The position numbers were made by a program, and so were the translations under genes. 64,000 nt of DNA from the NCBI GenBank assembly GCA_030141605.1, contig JAQGDQ010000046.1, positions 62,001-126,000 on the forward strand, written 5' to 3'. Under the pieces are notes generated by a model. The model ran no database searches and was not told where the DNA came from. It worked only from the letters and a program-made list of their open reading frames with translations. Positions 53,031-64,000 of this stretch are shown in pieces. Position 1 is the stretch's first letter, and each line of letters opens with the position of its first letter. This DNA comes from Tubiluchus corallicola. Lineage: Eukaryota; Priapulida; Priapulimorpha; Priapulimorphida; Tubiluchidae.

Positions 53031-56000
53031 TCACTCTGCTTCTGCTTGACCAGCAGCTTCTGCGTCCGAAGATTCAAGTATTGAAGCGTCATTGTTTCCC
53101 TGAGCAGATCCAGAAGAATCAGATACCGGGAAAGTATTATTGTTTGCTCGTCTACGAGTGAAACTGGAACATATTCCTAGGACACAAGCCTGACAACCAT
53201 TACTTTCGTGAGCTTTTATTCTGTTACTATTCGTTGATAATCTTTTAGGCATCGTATTATGAGGTCTTCTCTTAAAAGTGCTTTGGTAGTAGTGCTGCCC
53301 CACCTCGCAACCAATATTATGAATAACCTGAAATAATTATTATAAATAGCTGAGTGTATTAATTAGGTAGTAACATAGTAAACTGTAATATTTCACTTAC
53401 ATGTTCCTGCATTATTCTGCATTATGTTCTTTCATTGGTAAATGCCAATGAAATTGACTCTCTGACATCGCACACTATATATAGTTCGATACAGTGGTTT
53501 TAGACCATGCAGTTTGCAAGGCAAAAATCAGATTCATTTTAACTTTTTTATGCAAACACTCAACGTCAAAATTCAAAGTGTAACGGCAATCTATGTTGTG
53601 AATTTTCCGTAGTAGTTGTCAAGATTTAGCAATTAACCAAGTTCCATCTACACATGCAGCTGGGCTAAGGTACAAACTATACAATCCACAAAAAAACGAG
53701 AAAAGCTTCTTTTATACCATAAAGTTAAAAAGAAACCAATAGAGAACACTGGAAATGCATCGTACATAATGCTTGCCTCAAAAATTTAAAATGTCGCCAC
53801 CAAAATGCAGGCAAAGTACGATTTTGGGGGCGACATTTTAAATTACTTCTGAGGCAAGTATTATAACTTGCCATTAGTTTACATATGGTATCACCTAAAA
53901 AAAATTTTGAAATATTTGTCAGTAGCAATTCGTAACCGGAAGTTGATACTGATGCGACGGAAGTTTTTACGGTGTAAACTTACCCTGTCCACCTCTTCAT
54001 GGTACCACATTGCATATTGAAAGTCTCTGCTCGGACATTTTGAACATTGTTGTCCAAACAATTTGAACATAACATAACCAATTCTTTCGTCACTTCTATT
54101 CAGAAGTTTGTAATAAAAAACCATAGCGCCTCTATAAGACGTCCAGTCATTTCCGCATTTCTGGAACATAAAACTTTTAATCAGAGACTTGACAAAACAT
54201 GTATATACGCTCTACGAACTGAAAATGAAATACTCAAACTGAACTTTTATAGTGATCACAACATAGACTGAAATAGTTAAACCGCAAAAGTTTCACCAGT
54301 TGGAAAACTTCAGTGAAGCTGAAAACAGCTGTGTAAATTTATATGTTTGATGAGCTGACTGAAATACCATTTATTGAAATTAATAAAACATAACAAAAGT
54401 TGGAAATGTTCAGTAAAGTGCTTGATAATTGTTTTTGAAATGCCTCATAATTCACAATGTGAAATTTAGAAAAAAAAAGAAAAATAGCGAAAGCATCCAC
54501 ACTGGCCAGATAATGTTCAAAAAAACTTGATTACCACCAAAGAAATTTTTTTAGTTAATCATAATTTACTGCACATGACGAATGGCATATAGAAGAGGAT
54601 GCACCTTTCGTACAATCTGTGCCTTCACCTCACATTCTAAATGGCCAAACGTGCATGTAATTGATGTTTGTAGTCAAAAACCACCAAAAAGTAAAAGCTA
54701 ACTTAGTATTGACTCAAGCAAAAAACCCAGTAGAACAAAGTAATAATCATGATGAATATGTTAAACAGCTTAAATAGAATCAGTGGCTCGTTATTAATTA
54801 TCAGAATCCAAGTATAGTAATAATGTACGAAGCGTCGTAGCTCGGTATCAGTAATAGTGAATGTGTTCTTTGAGTGATGTAGTTGATTATCGATTGTAGA
54901 CTTCTCTTAGAATAAGCACTATAATTATCGTCAGGTGTTGAAGTATAAAACACGAAGTCTAGTTTAGCATATGTGATCGTATAGTATATTATGTATAAAG
55001 TACACTAACGAACATCCACAATAATTCCATGAGGGCAGAAAAACGCCTTGTGCAGAGTGTATAGCAAAGCACTTGAGTCTACAAACTGACTGCTTTCCAG
55101 CAGATAATGCTGGTCTGAGACCCAATTCTGAGGCTAAACTTAGTTAACTTATGTCACACATCTAAAAATATCTATCCTTAGCAACACCTAACAACGAGCC
55201 TCTGCTGACCTGCCACCATAGTAACGTCCTCTGCTGCCGTGTCACAATGGAGACGGGCACTGGCACTATTTCTAAGTTACTGATGATTTTCCTTTAGGCC
55301 CAGTAATATAAGACATATCTCAATACACGTATGATTGGATAGTGTAACAGCTTCTAGCGTACTTCCGGTTGTAGGGTCACTGACTCTTAACCTTAAGTAT
55401 TATAATCTCACGCCAGCAGAGCGTTCACAGGCAGTTGCTCTGTGCACTTGGCGTATGTCCATAAGATACAGATGCAAACAGGCAAGCAGACTACGCAAAG
55501 CGTTTACAATACTGAAACGTTTGGCTGTTACTTCTTCAAAAGCTTTCATCAATACTTACGTTACATGTAAATCGGACCTTGGCATACTCTGGCTTAGGTC
55601 TCTTGTTCCAGCTTTCTCTGCTCTGGCCTAAATCTGCGCACTTGTTCGCTATATCAGACTCGCTCATGCTGGAGTGGACAGGAATCAAGTGCCACTGATC
55701 TGGGAACTGGGAAAAACATTTACTGAACTTCTGGTTCCATATATAACTCAGTTCCCTGTGAAAAATATTATTGGATTGCAGTGATGAAACAGACAGACAG
55801 AAATTTAATTGAAAAATAGCCGGGCTTTGCATTACGGATAAAATTTTCATTGCCAGCTACGTAAAATTTCAAAGTTGAAACGAAAGAAAAAAACTTGCTT
55901 ACATAAACAAATTAAACAAATGATAAAAACAGAGATGGGATACCGTACAAGATTCTAATTAAGTGATGGCCATTAATTACAACAATGCTGATTACGATAA

Positions 56001-57913
56001 ATGTCCAGTCAGTTAGCCTAAAAAGGGGACTGATTGGAAATAGCTACCAAACTTTCAGGAACGTTTCTTTAGGCCATTTTAACACCGTTTTGGACATTGT
56101 TATAAAATTTCGCATTTTGGCTCGCTGTCCCAGGAAACTAAAAGGTCACGTAACGGTCCTGCACTTTGGAGGCTTATAACTCCAAAACGTTCACAGACAG
56201 ACAGTTGGGTACTCTTAGCAGGTATGAATAGAAACTTATATGTGGGCTTTCATTTGGTAGTACAATTAGTGATCTGGGAACACAGAAAGCAGCCAAATTA
56301 TGTTATCAGTACCCTCTAACCCTTTCACAAAATCAAATATTTATACATAACTTGCAAGCGAAGTCACAAAATGTAACGAAATGTATTATGGACCAAGAGG
56401 AAATCAACCATTTGCTACAAGAATTTTGAGTCTAAGTTGTACGCCAGGGGCAGTGATGACGTCATCTACACCCCTGTCCCATGCACCAAATTTAGATAAT
56501 CTTATTTTTTGTCATGCATGTCATCTACAATAGTCATGCAAAGTGTGTTAATTATCTACACTAAGTAGGTTACATTCAGTCTGGGTGTGAGTCCCGTGAA
56601 CTGCATCATCAGCACCCTGTCCCAAACATCAGGGCTACTGTACTTGTAAATTTAATGGCCAGGTAACCGTTAATAATCATAAAATACATCAAATGGTAAT
56701 AAAAGAATGAAAAATTCGTGCCCAGCTTTTTTGTCCAATAGCTAGTTAGCATCGTGACATCATTAAAGGCTTTATTGTTAGTTATGGCAAAAATACTAAA
56801 ATGTTACAAGAATAGGCAAAATCACTAACTAATTACTCATGTGAAAAATGTATTTTATGCAGATGACCTACTCAGGCCATTAATTTCGCGAGTAAAGTAG
56901 CCTTGATGTTTGGGAAGGGTGCTGACGACGTCATAGTCCCGTATGGTCGTTCGCAGGACACGCCATCAGACTGAATGTAACTTACCTAGTGCAAGTAATT
57001 AACACACTTTTATGAATATAGATGACATATATGACAAAAAATTACTAAATTTGGTACATGGGACAGGGGGGTGCAGATTACGTCATCGCTGCCCCTCGCA
57101 TACAACTTAGAACCAAAATTCCTTTGATTTCCTATTGGTCCATAATACATTTCGTGACATTTTATGGCTTCGCTTGCAAGTTATGCACAAATAGAGGGTA
57201 CTTATAACGCAGTTTGGGTCACTTCATGTGTTCCTAGGTCACTTATCGTACTACCTAATGAAACCCCACATATAACTTCTTATTCGCCTCTGCTAATAGT
57301 AGCCATTTGTTAAACCAGCAGCTGTATCCAGTCAGTCCCCATTTCATCAAATTTTTTTAACAGATCGGACTATAATGAATAATGATAGTGACGATAAAGA
57401 AGTGATGATTATATGGTGATGATAAACAATGAAATTAAAGCACCAGCAAGCGCCCAGCACGTACATTATCTGTACGTACTTGAATTCATTCTTTATTTAA
57501 CTATAAAACATACACGATTTCATTTTATATAGTTTTCGTAAGTTAATTATTAATAATAGTAATAGCAATAATAATAACTTATAACCTAGATGAAAGAGAG
57601 GCTGCGATATGTTAGAATAAATAAACTAAACTAAACTATACTAATGTTTACTTGTCAGGAATACAATACAAGGTATCGAAAAAAAGAACAACTTTCTCGA
57701 AAAACAATATCTAATTTCTATTCTAATTCACATTTGTTGTATATATATGGTTAATAAGTTTATATACTATAGGTTTATATTATTATGACACTAATTTTCA
57801 AAGTAATGTCGTGTTGAACACACATATATTGGTGCATTATGTATTAAATCTATATTTTTAAACTAACCTTATTTATTTAACCCATATTGTTATTGTTTTT
57901 CTAATCCTTGTAC

Positions 57914-58010
<97 letters not shown>

Positions 58011-60275
58011 TCATTATCTGTTGCTCGCATGTACATAAATAGCTAGCAACTAACAGCATTGTTATTAAACAAGAGGTCGCTGCTTTTGAAAAAGGAAAGA
58101 CAATACAGTTTAACCATCCTCGCGAAGTTAGCTATATTTATGAACTTTGACAACTTTCTGAAATTAATACACGGATTAAATGCATTTGTGCATAGCTTCA
58201 GGACTTTGTACATGTACATCGATGTCCGTTATTTGTTCAACGCTAATTAAGCTGTATTTGATGTTTTCTGTTGTTTCAATATTGCATAGATACAGCGATT
58301 GATAAATGACATGGAGTCACAAGTCAGTGTAATAGTTCCCTCACAAAAGTCTAAATATAACACGCTTGTATAATGTATATCTTGTGCGAAGTTTCAAAGC
58401 GTAGGCGGTTTAAAGATATGAACCACTGTCAATTCTAAAGTTCACTCTCTTACACCACGTCATTAATTCTTGTTTGTGTAAATGATCCGGTAATAAAGTT
58501 GCGTGCAAATCACTGATTGGCTAAAGAAATAACCAGAGAATTTTGATTGGCTAAAACATAGCCAACAAAGTTTATCAATAGCGTATAGTTATATAGAATT
58601 TTGGTTTCCCAACAAAACAATTGTTTACAGATAGACAACTACAAAAACCTTCACACCTGGCGTGCAAGCAGTACTAAGTACAAAATACTCATGTTTTTGC
58701 ATCTAGAATCAAAAGTTTTAAAGGCATTATGCAATTTTATCGTAGGTCTGCTTTAACTTTCAATAATATCTTAAACTAGATTAATTCGTTTTAACTGCTG
58801 TAACTATAACAGGTCTACATATTTCATGTCGACCTTTGCTTCAAATCCTTCAGTCACTTCCACTGTGTCAGCGGTAAGGGCAATGCAGCTGTCTAGCGAT
58901 CCGGTGGATTGTTTAACTGTTTTATTTAGATTAATTTTGCCAAACACAAATAAAAACGCAGTGCTATGCTGTGTTCTTAGACGCATTTTCCAAATTGAGA
59001 AATCATTAGTTTTGACCCAAAGTTTATACTGTAATTCTGTGGAGAGATGCTCTCTCACAGTGATACAGTGATTATCATGTGATACTGTTTTGACTACTGA
59101 TTGGCTGAATTCCATGAGTTAGTTTTAAGACAACTTTTGTCTTGGTAGCTGTCTGACACAGCTTTGTTTGTGGACTTCGACATTTATAACTCCGCATTAT
59201 CCCATAGATTCACAGTTGGTCTTATACTGGACTAAACAATGGATAAATGGCTTTCCAGTCAGAAAATGCAAAAATTTCCATTTTCAGGGAAAATGTTACT
59301 CAATCTTTTTTGCCTTGGGACAGTCATACGTACTGCCTTCGCAATAACTAATTATAACGTTAACGTGAGCACTTACCGCGGGTCTTGGTTCGCCCGAGTA
59401 GGAACGATCAACAAAAATTCAGGAGTGACAGGTAGAGTATGCAGAGCAGGAACTGAAGGGGAATGTGGTAACTGGTTGACATTCGACTGTAGTAATGGCG
59501 TTTCTCCAGATGGTGGTGGTGGTGGCACATAAGATATAGACTGAAGGTTATGTAACCGTATTGGGTATACAGGTTCTGTAGAAACGCATATAGGTGCCAT
59601 ATGATTGAGTAACGACATTTGTAGGAAAGATTGATGTTGCTGAGGATACAGTTGTTGTGGATGAGGCATTGAGGGGAAAGGCAATGTTCCTTGGTAGAAG
59701 CATTGATTTCTATCCCAATCAGCGCCCAAACAGGTGCAATTGTTGTAGCAGCTACTGTTGAAATGACGTAGTCCATTTGTCCATTGTGTAAATGGTTGAT
59801 TCATCGAAACTATATGGAAGTTTTCTTGGTGTACAGCTTGTTGGGGATAAAAATACACTGCACCGTCACTGCCTCGAAATGAAACGATCTGTCCTAAAAA
59901 CAAAATTTGTGACATTAATCACTCAGTTCAAGACAAGATGGCGCTTTAAGTAACGTCTTTAATGTATTTATTGGGGCAAACTTTGCAACCAGTTTGAAAC
60001 CTCTTTTAAAGAATTTATTGATTTAAGAAAGGTGACACAGTCCCAAGAAAGAATTTACACTCTTGGCTCTGTGTCCACTCTGGCACCGTCTCCACTCTCT
60101 CTTTTCCTTCTTTTTCCCTCTCTTTCTTTCCCTCTTCTCTTGCGTTCTCTCTCCAATCCCCCCTCTCTCTCGCATCATCCATCCACCATCCTGTTGTTTT
60201 GTTTATTTATTAGCTAATTATCATACCTGCAGATTCCTCTTCATTGACGTGTAGTTTGCCGATGTACGGAGCCAT
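53031..60275 (-). CDS. 3CxxC zinc-finger protein (receptor-transporting-protein-like), 5 coding exons
   Basis: Assembled from exons 60227-60275, 59377-59893, 55560-55755, 53984-54160 and 53031-53327. All have GT-AG borders with matching phases, giving 411 residues. The start ATG (MAPYIGKLHV) sits 17 nt after an acceptor (AG 60293-60294), so there is an upstream non-coding exon. Residues about 17-188 are Gln/Pro/Tyr-rich without recognised domain. The C-terminal half is a zf-3CxxC domain. It shows a Trp-rich N-terminal helix region, FTC-N-KCGNDWTS split across an intron, LFGQQCSKC, EEVDRVIHNI and a HESNGCQACVLGIC knuckle. That arrangement is known from vertebrate RTP/ZAR-type proteins, where RTPs help receptors reach the membrane. 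I see no C-terminal transmembrane helix, so the membrane role of RTPs may not apply. The tail is Ser/Asp/Glu-rich. Exon assembly is by eye. Confidence 0.85.
53765..53864. repeat. ~100-bp hairpin (short inverted repeat)
   Basis: The arms are at about 53766-53806 and 53821-53864 and share GCTTGCCTCA / AATTTAAAATGTCGCC. They are separated by about 14 nt, with near 90% pairing apart from a small bulge. It lies in the last intron of the 3CxxC gene and looks like a tiny foldback or MITE remnant. Confidence 0.8.
56025..57345. repeat. 1.3-kb imperfect palindrome (foldback element or inverted duplication)
   Basis: The left arm (56025-56663) and right arm (56866-57345) are reverse complements at roughly 75-80% by eye around a ~200-bp loop. 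Matching landmarks include CATAACTTGCAAGCGAAG, TGTATTATGGACCAA, the GGGGCAG...GATGACGT segment, AAAGTGTGTTAATTA and GGTACATGGGACAGG. The left arm has an extra ~130 bp near 56075-56205. It sits in the long intron of the 3CxxC gene and has no coding capacity. Confidence 0.85.
57914..58009 (+). repeat. (AAT)n microsatellite
   Basis: About 95 bp of uninterrupted ATAAT/AAT trinucleotide repeat in the long intron of the 3CxxC gene. Confidence 0.97.
60080..60190. repeat. Pyrimidine-rich low-complexity tract
   Basis: A C/T-rich run (purine-rich on the minus strand) in intron 1 of the 3CxxC gene, between the coding exons at 59893 and 60227. No motif beyond composition. Confidence 0.7.
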
Positions 60276-61015
60276 AGAATTACTCAACTTTTCTGAAAAT
60301 ATGTTGCCATTAGTTTATAAAAAGCAAGTAAACGAACGCATGCATAAAACTGCGCTCATTATTCAATAATACTAGTCACCTTATGCTCTTCAGCTTACTG
60401 CAAACCGGAATCCAGCACCAAAAGGCAGTATCTACTCATCAAGACGTTTCTGGCCTGACTGAAACCAGGCTGATTATCAATGATAATACACCAAGTCTAA
60501 GATGAGCCACTAAACAGCAGCAGTATCTCAGCCATGCATGTTCGGAGGTAAACAGCTAAGATTTGCGAACGATACCGCCCAGAGTGAGTATTGAACCCAG
60601 ACAGCTATATTCCACTTGCATAAAGCGTCAGTCCACTCAGTTATCGCTATTAAACACTAAAATATGGTATGCAGACCTCAAATTGCTGATTGAAGTTACA
60701 ATACTAACAACATTTGTGACAATGACAATGACAATGACGATAACGATGCAACAGCAATAACGTAAATAGCTTAATGGTAAAAAGAAAATCAGAATTATCA
60801 AGCATCTTGGATAATTATTGTGTGGGGTTTAGACAGATGTCGCATAGTGAAAAATAAACTTATTCCACTCATGTAAATAAAAGCGTGTGCAGGTTTAAAA
60901 GGGTTCTTTGCGACGAACTTCTTACGAAACGTTCGTTGGACGCTTGTAATAGAAGACAACATTTTCCTTGAAGGGTCTATGTCCTTCGAAATTCATACAA
61001 CAATTACTTTTGCAT

Positions 61016-61620
61016 TTTTCCGAATCGGATGTGCCGTTAATACCGCCATTTTGAATTTAAGACGGCAAATCGAAAATTCAACCTGTGAATCCATGTAGAA
61101 TTTGTTCTTACAGTAGAATTTCATCTGTTGATCCGTTGCAAATTGGCAGAGCCTTAAGCTTTTCGCTAGAATGACATTGATGCCATCTAGAGAATTCAAG
61201 ATGTTAAAAATCCGACTCCATCATCGTCATTAAAATTTGTTTTATCACATTTCGATAAATTTCATGGTGATTCAAAGCTTTGTTCGAAAATGGCGTTATC
61301 ACTGACATCTTGAATCTGAAATTGTGGTCCCAATTCCCAAAATCTGACTCCAACAATCAGCATGGGATTCGTCTTAATATAATATTATTTTATACAAAGT
61401 TGCAAAGAGTATGGCAAAGCCATAGACTCTTTTCTTAAATTATGTTTTTGCCCCATCTTGAATTCAAAATGGCGATGGACGAAGCAGAATTCATTCTAGT
61501 ATATTTCATGATGATCCCTTTGTGAATTCGCGGAGCCTTAGACATTTTTGAAAATGACGTTATTAATGCCATCTTGAAATCAAAATGGCGGATAGAAAAT
61601 TTTACTCCATCAGTTGATGG
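61016..61620. repeat. Degenerate tandem repeats with ATGCCATCTTGAA / AAAATGGCG motifs
   Basis: Three diverged units of about 150-250 bp (around 61105-61205, 61246-61370 and 61500-61620) each contain an ATTTCAT...GAT segment. A GGAGCCTTA-like or AAAGCTTTG segment follows, then GAAAATGACGTTAT or its variant, a GCCATCT-GAA segment and an ATCTGACTCCA or TTTACTCCATC segment. Identity is low but the order is conserved. Confidence 0.55.
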
Positions 61621-61929
61621 ACGGATCCCCGTAGCCTACTTGTCTAGAAGATCTCTGTGAGACCAGGTCTGATGTTTCACTGATTAGTAGCATTATACTG
61701 GATGAAACCTCTATTACTCAGATGTTGAAGACATATAAAGCGAATACATAGGATAACTACTCTTGCAGATTCCCTAAAGGGTACAGCTAGAGCCAAGTGT
61801 GCTCTCAGCTTGTGTATGTCGTGCTAGCTTGAAACTTCATCCAGTGCAAATAAAAATAGTTTACAGCGGTGCATAATATAACAGGTAGTAATATCCTAAA
61901 TGTAGGGGAGTTCACACCCTACACCGCAT

Positions 61930-62655
61930 TCTTCACAGGGTGGATTACCTTGTTCCAGTTTAGATCGAATGTATGGCACTCCTGAATAAGTCGAGAGCGC
62001 CAAGCTGGACTGTTGACTCTGGTAGATAGTTCCATTCCCTTGCGATGCACGGGAAAAAAGAGTGTAGGTGATAATTGCAAGAAGAATATGGCATGTTGTA
62101 TGCAAATGAAATTTCTGTACGTGAAGGAATAGAGTGGCATTGTGGCTGGAGAGGCATGTCGAGCTACCAGGTGTTGTGGATTTTGTAAAACACTGCGAAC
62201 CTAGCCATCCTGCATCTCTTGGCTAGTGGGCACCAGTTCAGCTCTGTCATGGCAGTCACACTTGATGTTCTCCTATAACAGTTCAAGGTAAACCTTCCAG
62301 CTCTTCTCGGAACTGATTCCAACTAAACCGACGGTGTGTGGATCCCAAACAGTCTGGCTATACTCAAGTGTCGGGTGCACCAGGCTCATTTATGCTAATT
62401 CCTTAATTTGTATGTTATTAACATCAGTATTTTGTCGTGAAAAGCCAAGAGTAGGGTTAGCTTTAGATGTAATCCGATCTTCGTGATCAATCCACCTGAT
62501 ATCACGAGGGATATTGACTGAGTCCACATGCATTTGCAGATGTCCCTGAAGCATATATTGGTATCTCACTGGGTTCCTTTTCCTTGTTATACTGATGACC
62601 TCACACTTGTCACAATGAAATTCTATCTTCCATTTGCTTGACCAGACCATATCTT
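61930..62655 (-). mobile_element. Non-LTR retrotransposon (LINE) 3' fragment, frameshifted
   Basis: The minus-strand reading gives WKIEFHCDKCEVISITRKRNP, then IRWIDHEDRITSKANPTLGF, then HPTLEYSQTVWDPH, and near the end SFFPCIAREWNYLPES. This is the usual order of the thumb and C-terminal end of a Jockey/CR1/L2-like reverse transcriptase. Several frame changes separate the pieces and the catalytic palm is missing. It differs in sequence from the LINE fragment in EIF3B. Confidence 0.85.
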
Positions 62656-64000
62656 GGACATATCAAAAATGGTACAAAAACTACATAAGCCATGTTAAAT
62701 CTTACAAAATGCAAACTGATATTGTAATCATAGGTTGTTTCGAGCAATGCTGTATAATTTAGAAAAAAAATGCATTTTTGAAAAAACGCAAAAATGGAGA
62801 TAGCAGATTTCATCAGGAAGCCTACGTATTGTAACCTCAGCTTCTCCAGAGTATTAACTCTTAAGATCCTGTTGTTGATCAAATAATGACCGAAGTCAAT
62901 GTTTTCATAACTATTTTCCCAATCTAGCCTTATTATTGGTGCCATAGCGAAGATAAACAGTAACCTTATGGCAATCAATGCATGTGATGAACATTTATTA
63001 GGGTCTTTTTCCGTTACTGGCTCCATTTGGAGTAAACATTTTTTGATTTTCATGATGTGTAAAAAAATATGTGTGTGACGTCCGTGACGTCAGTCTGGAA
63101 TATAAGAACTACCGAGCAGCATTGGAACCCCTTCTAATATAGTTGAACTGTATTCTAGTATGATTTTGTTGCATTAATAGCTTAAGTTAGCTAATTACTT
63201 ATGTTAATTGAATGAGTCATTAGTTAATTACTCATTAAGCGAATTTACCTACTACAGTAAAGCAAGTTGTGACTGTACATATATGAGCATGCACATAGTT
63301 AGCTCTGGGAAGGGTCCCACCTCATACCTGTCCTAGATCTCCTTTACAAGAAAGTAAGTGATTGGTTATACGCTCAACTGAACAGGCTATCTGGCCAATG
63401 AATCGTCGTGTTAAAGGACAAGGTCATCCAGTTTTACCTGTTCTAGAAATTGAAACTAGGTTCAACACAGTGTGTCGAACGTGCTAAGCCAGTGAAGTCG
63501 TCGAATATGGCTTCCGACGAACACTTATTAACAATCGAAGTCAAGACTTAATTACTGTGGCGACAGAAAGTGATTAAAAGGGCACAGACACACCAAAGGG
63601 TTAGGTGTTCGAGCCGTGAGGCGGAAACACCAATAAACTGGCTGTTATTCGTTATTAGACGTACTGCTGTAAACGGAAATTCAGGAGATCCGGTGCAGAA
63701 ACAACCAGGTTATGACCAGACGTTGAACCAATGGTAGTTCCACGAGCTCCACGGGTCAGGACTCCACTGCACTACACTAGGATTGGTGAAGTAACCACTT
63801 ACGACTTCGGTACACCTGACAAGCATTGTAGAAGTGGCGACGTAAGATTCCACCCCCTGCTGAGCTTTGAAAGAGTAACTGCTCAAGATTCCACGAAGTT
63901 CGCATAACCGGTTAGTCACGTTATTCCAGCTTCCAGAGTGATGGAGAACGTCAAACGTTAGAATCCGACAGCTTCCGACTGCACTCACTACAACTGATAA

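Larger units (their letters stand above)
60293..64000. other. Repeat-rich region upstream of the 3CxxC gene
   Basis: No host gene is recognised. It contains the 3CxxC gene promoter and an unplaced 5' non-coding exon, degenerate ~200-bp repeats (61016-61620), a LINE 3' fragment (61930-62655) and, near the right edge, sequence with LTR-like signals. Open frames at 62610-63053 and 63710-63988 on the minus strand have no similarity I recognise. Confidence 0.5.

Noticed and set aside
59239-59532. 97-codon plus-strand open frame with a hydrophobic start and upstream TATA-like box
   Set aside because: Half of it is antisense to a well-supported exon of the 3CxxC gene and the rest is intronic; no similarity recognised.
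62610-63053. 147-codon minus-strand open frame
   Set aside because: It overlaps the start of the LINE relic in another frame and is hydrophobic and AT-driven, with no recognisable motif.

Overview
The window is AT-rich animal genomic DNA with canonical GT-AG introns of a few hundred bases to several kilobases, long UTRs, microsatellites and decayed LINE and Ty3/gypsy pieces. Gene content (tuberin, eIF3b, and an extracellular protein built of WAP, thyroglobulin-like and antistasin-like modules) points to an invertebrate metazoan. I cannot place the phylum from the sequence alone.

Layout. (1) 210-15163, plus strand: the last 19 coding exons of TSC2 (tuberin), including the Rap/Rheb-GAP domain. 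The 5' exons lie outside the window. Two introns carry truncated copies of neighbouring exons, and one holds a 264-bp CT microsatellite. (2) 15164-18499: 3' UTR and intergenic sequence. (3) 18500-32668, plus strand: a two-exon gene for a type I membrane protein of about 4662 residues, of which about 4426 come from a single 13.3-kb exon. By eye I count 2 EGF, about 48 WAP, 14 thyroglobulin type-1-like and 13 antistasin-like modules, ending in one transmembrane helix and a 26-residue tail. Its core is six higher-order repeats of about 1.4 kb. (4) 35600-49732, minus strand: complete EIF3B in 16 coding exons. It is convergent with the giant gene, and its introns hold a LINE fragment and a 490-bp hAT-like MITE with a perfect 8-bp target-site duplication. 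(5) 50000-51115: a decayed Ty3/gypsy pol fragment. (6) 53031-60275, minus strand: a five-coding-exon gene for a 3CxxC zinc-finger protein (receptor-transporting-protein-like). Its long intron contains a 1.3-kb imperfect palindrome. (7) 60293-64000: no recognised host gene; degenerate repeats, a LINE 3' fragment and LTR-like signals.

The three recognisable housekeeping or regulatory genes (tuberin restraining Rheb-TORC1, eIF3b scaffolding translation initiation, and a 3CxxC protein) show no operon-like link. The most novel item is the giant multi-inhibitor membrane protein. Its modules lose cysteines in what look like disulfide partner pairs, which suggests the array folds and is under selection rather than decaying.
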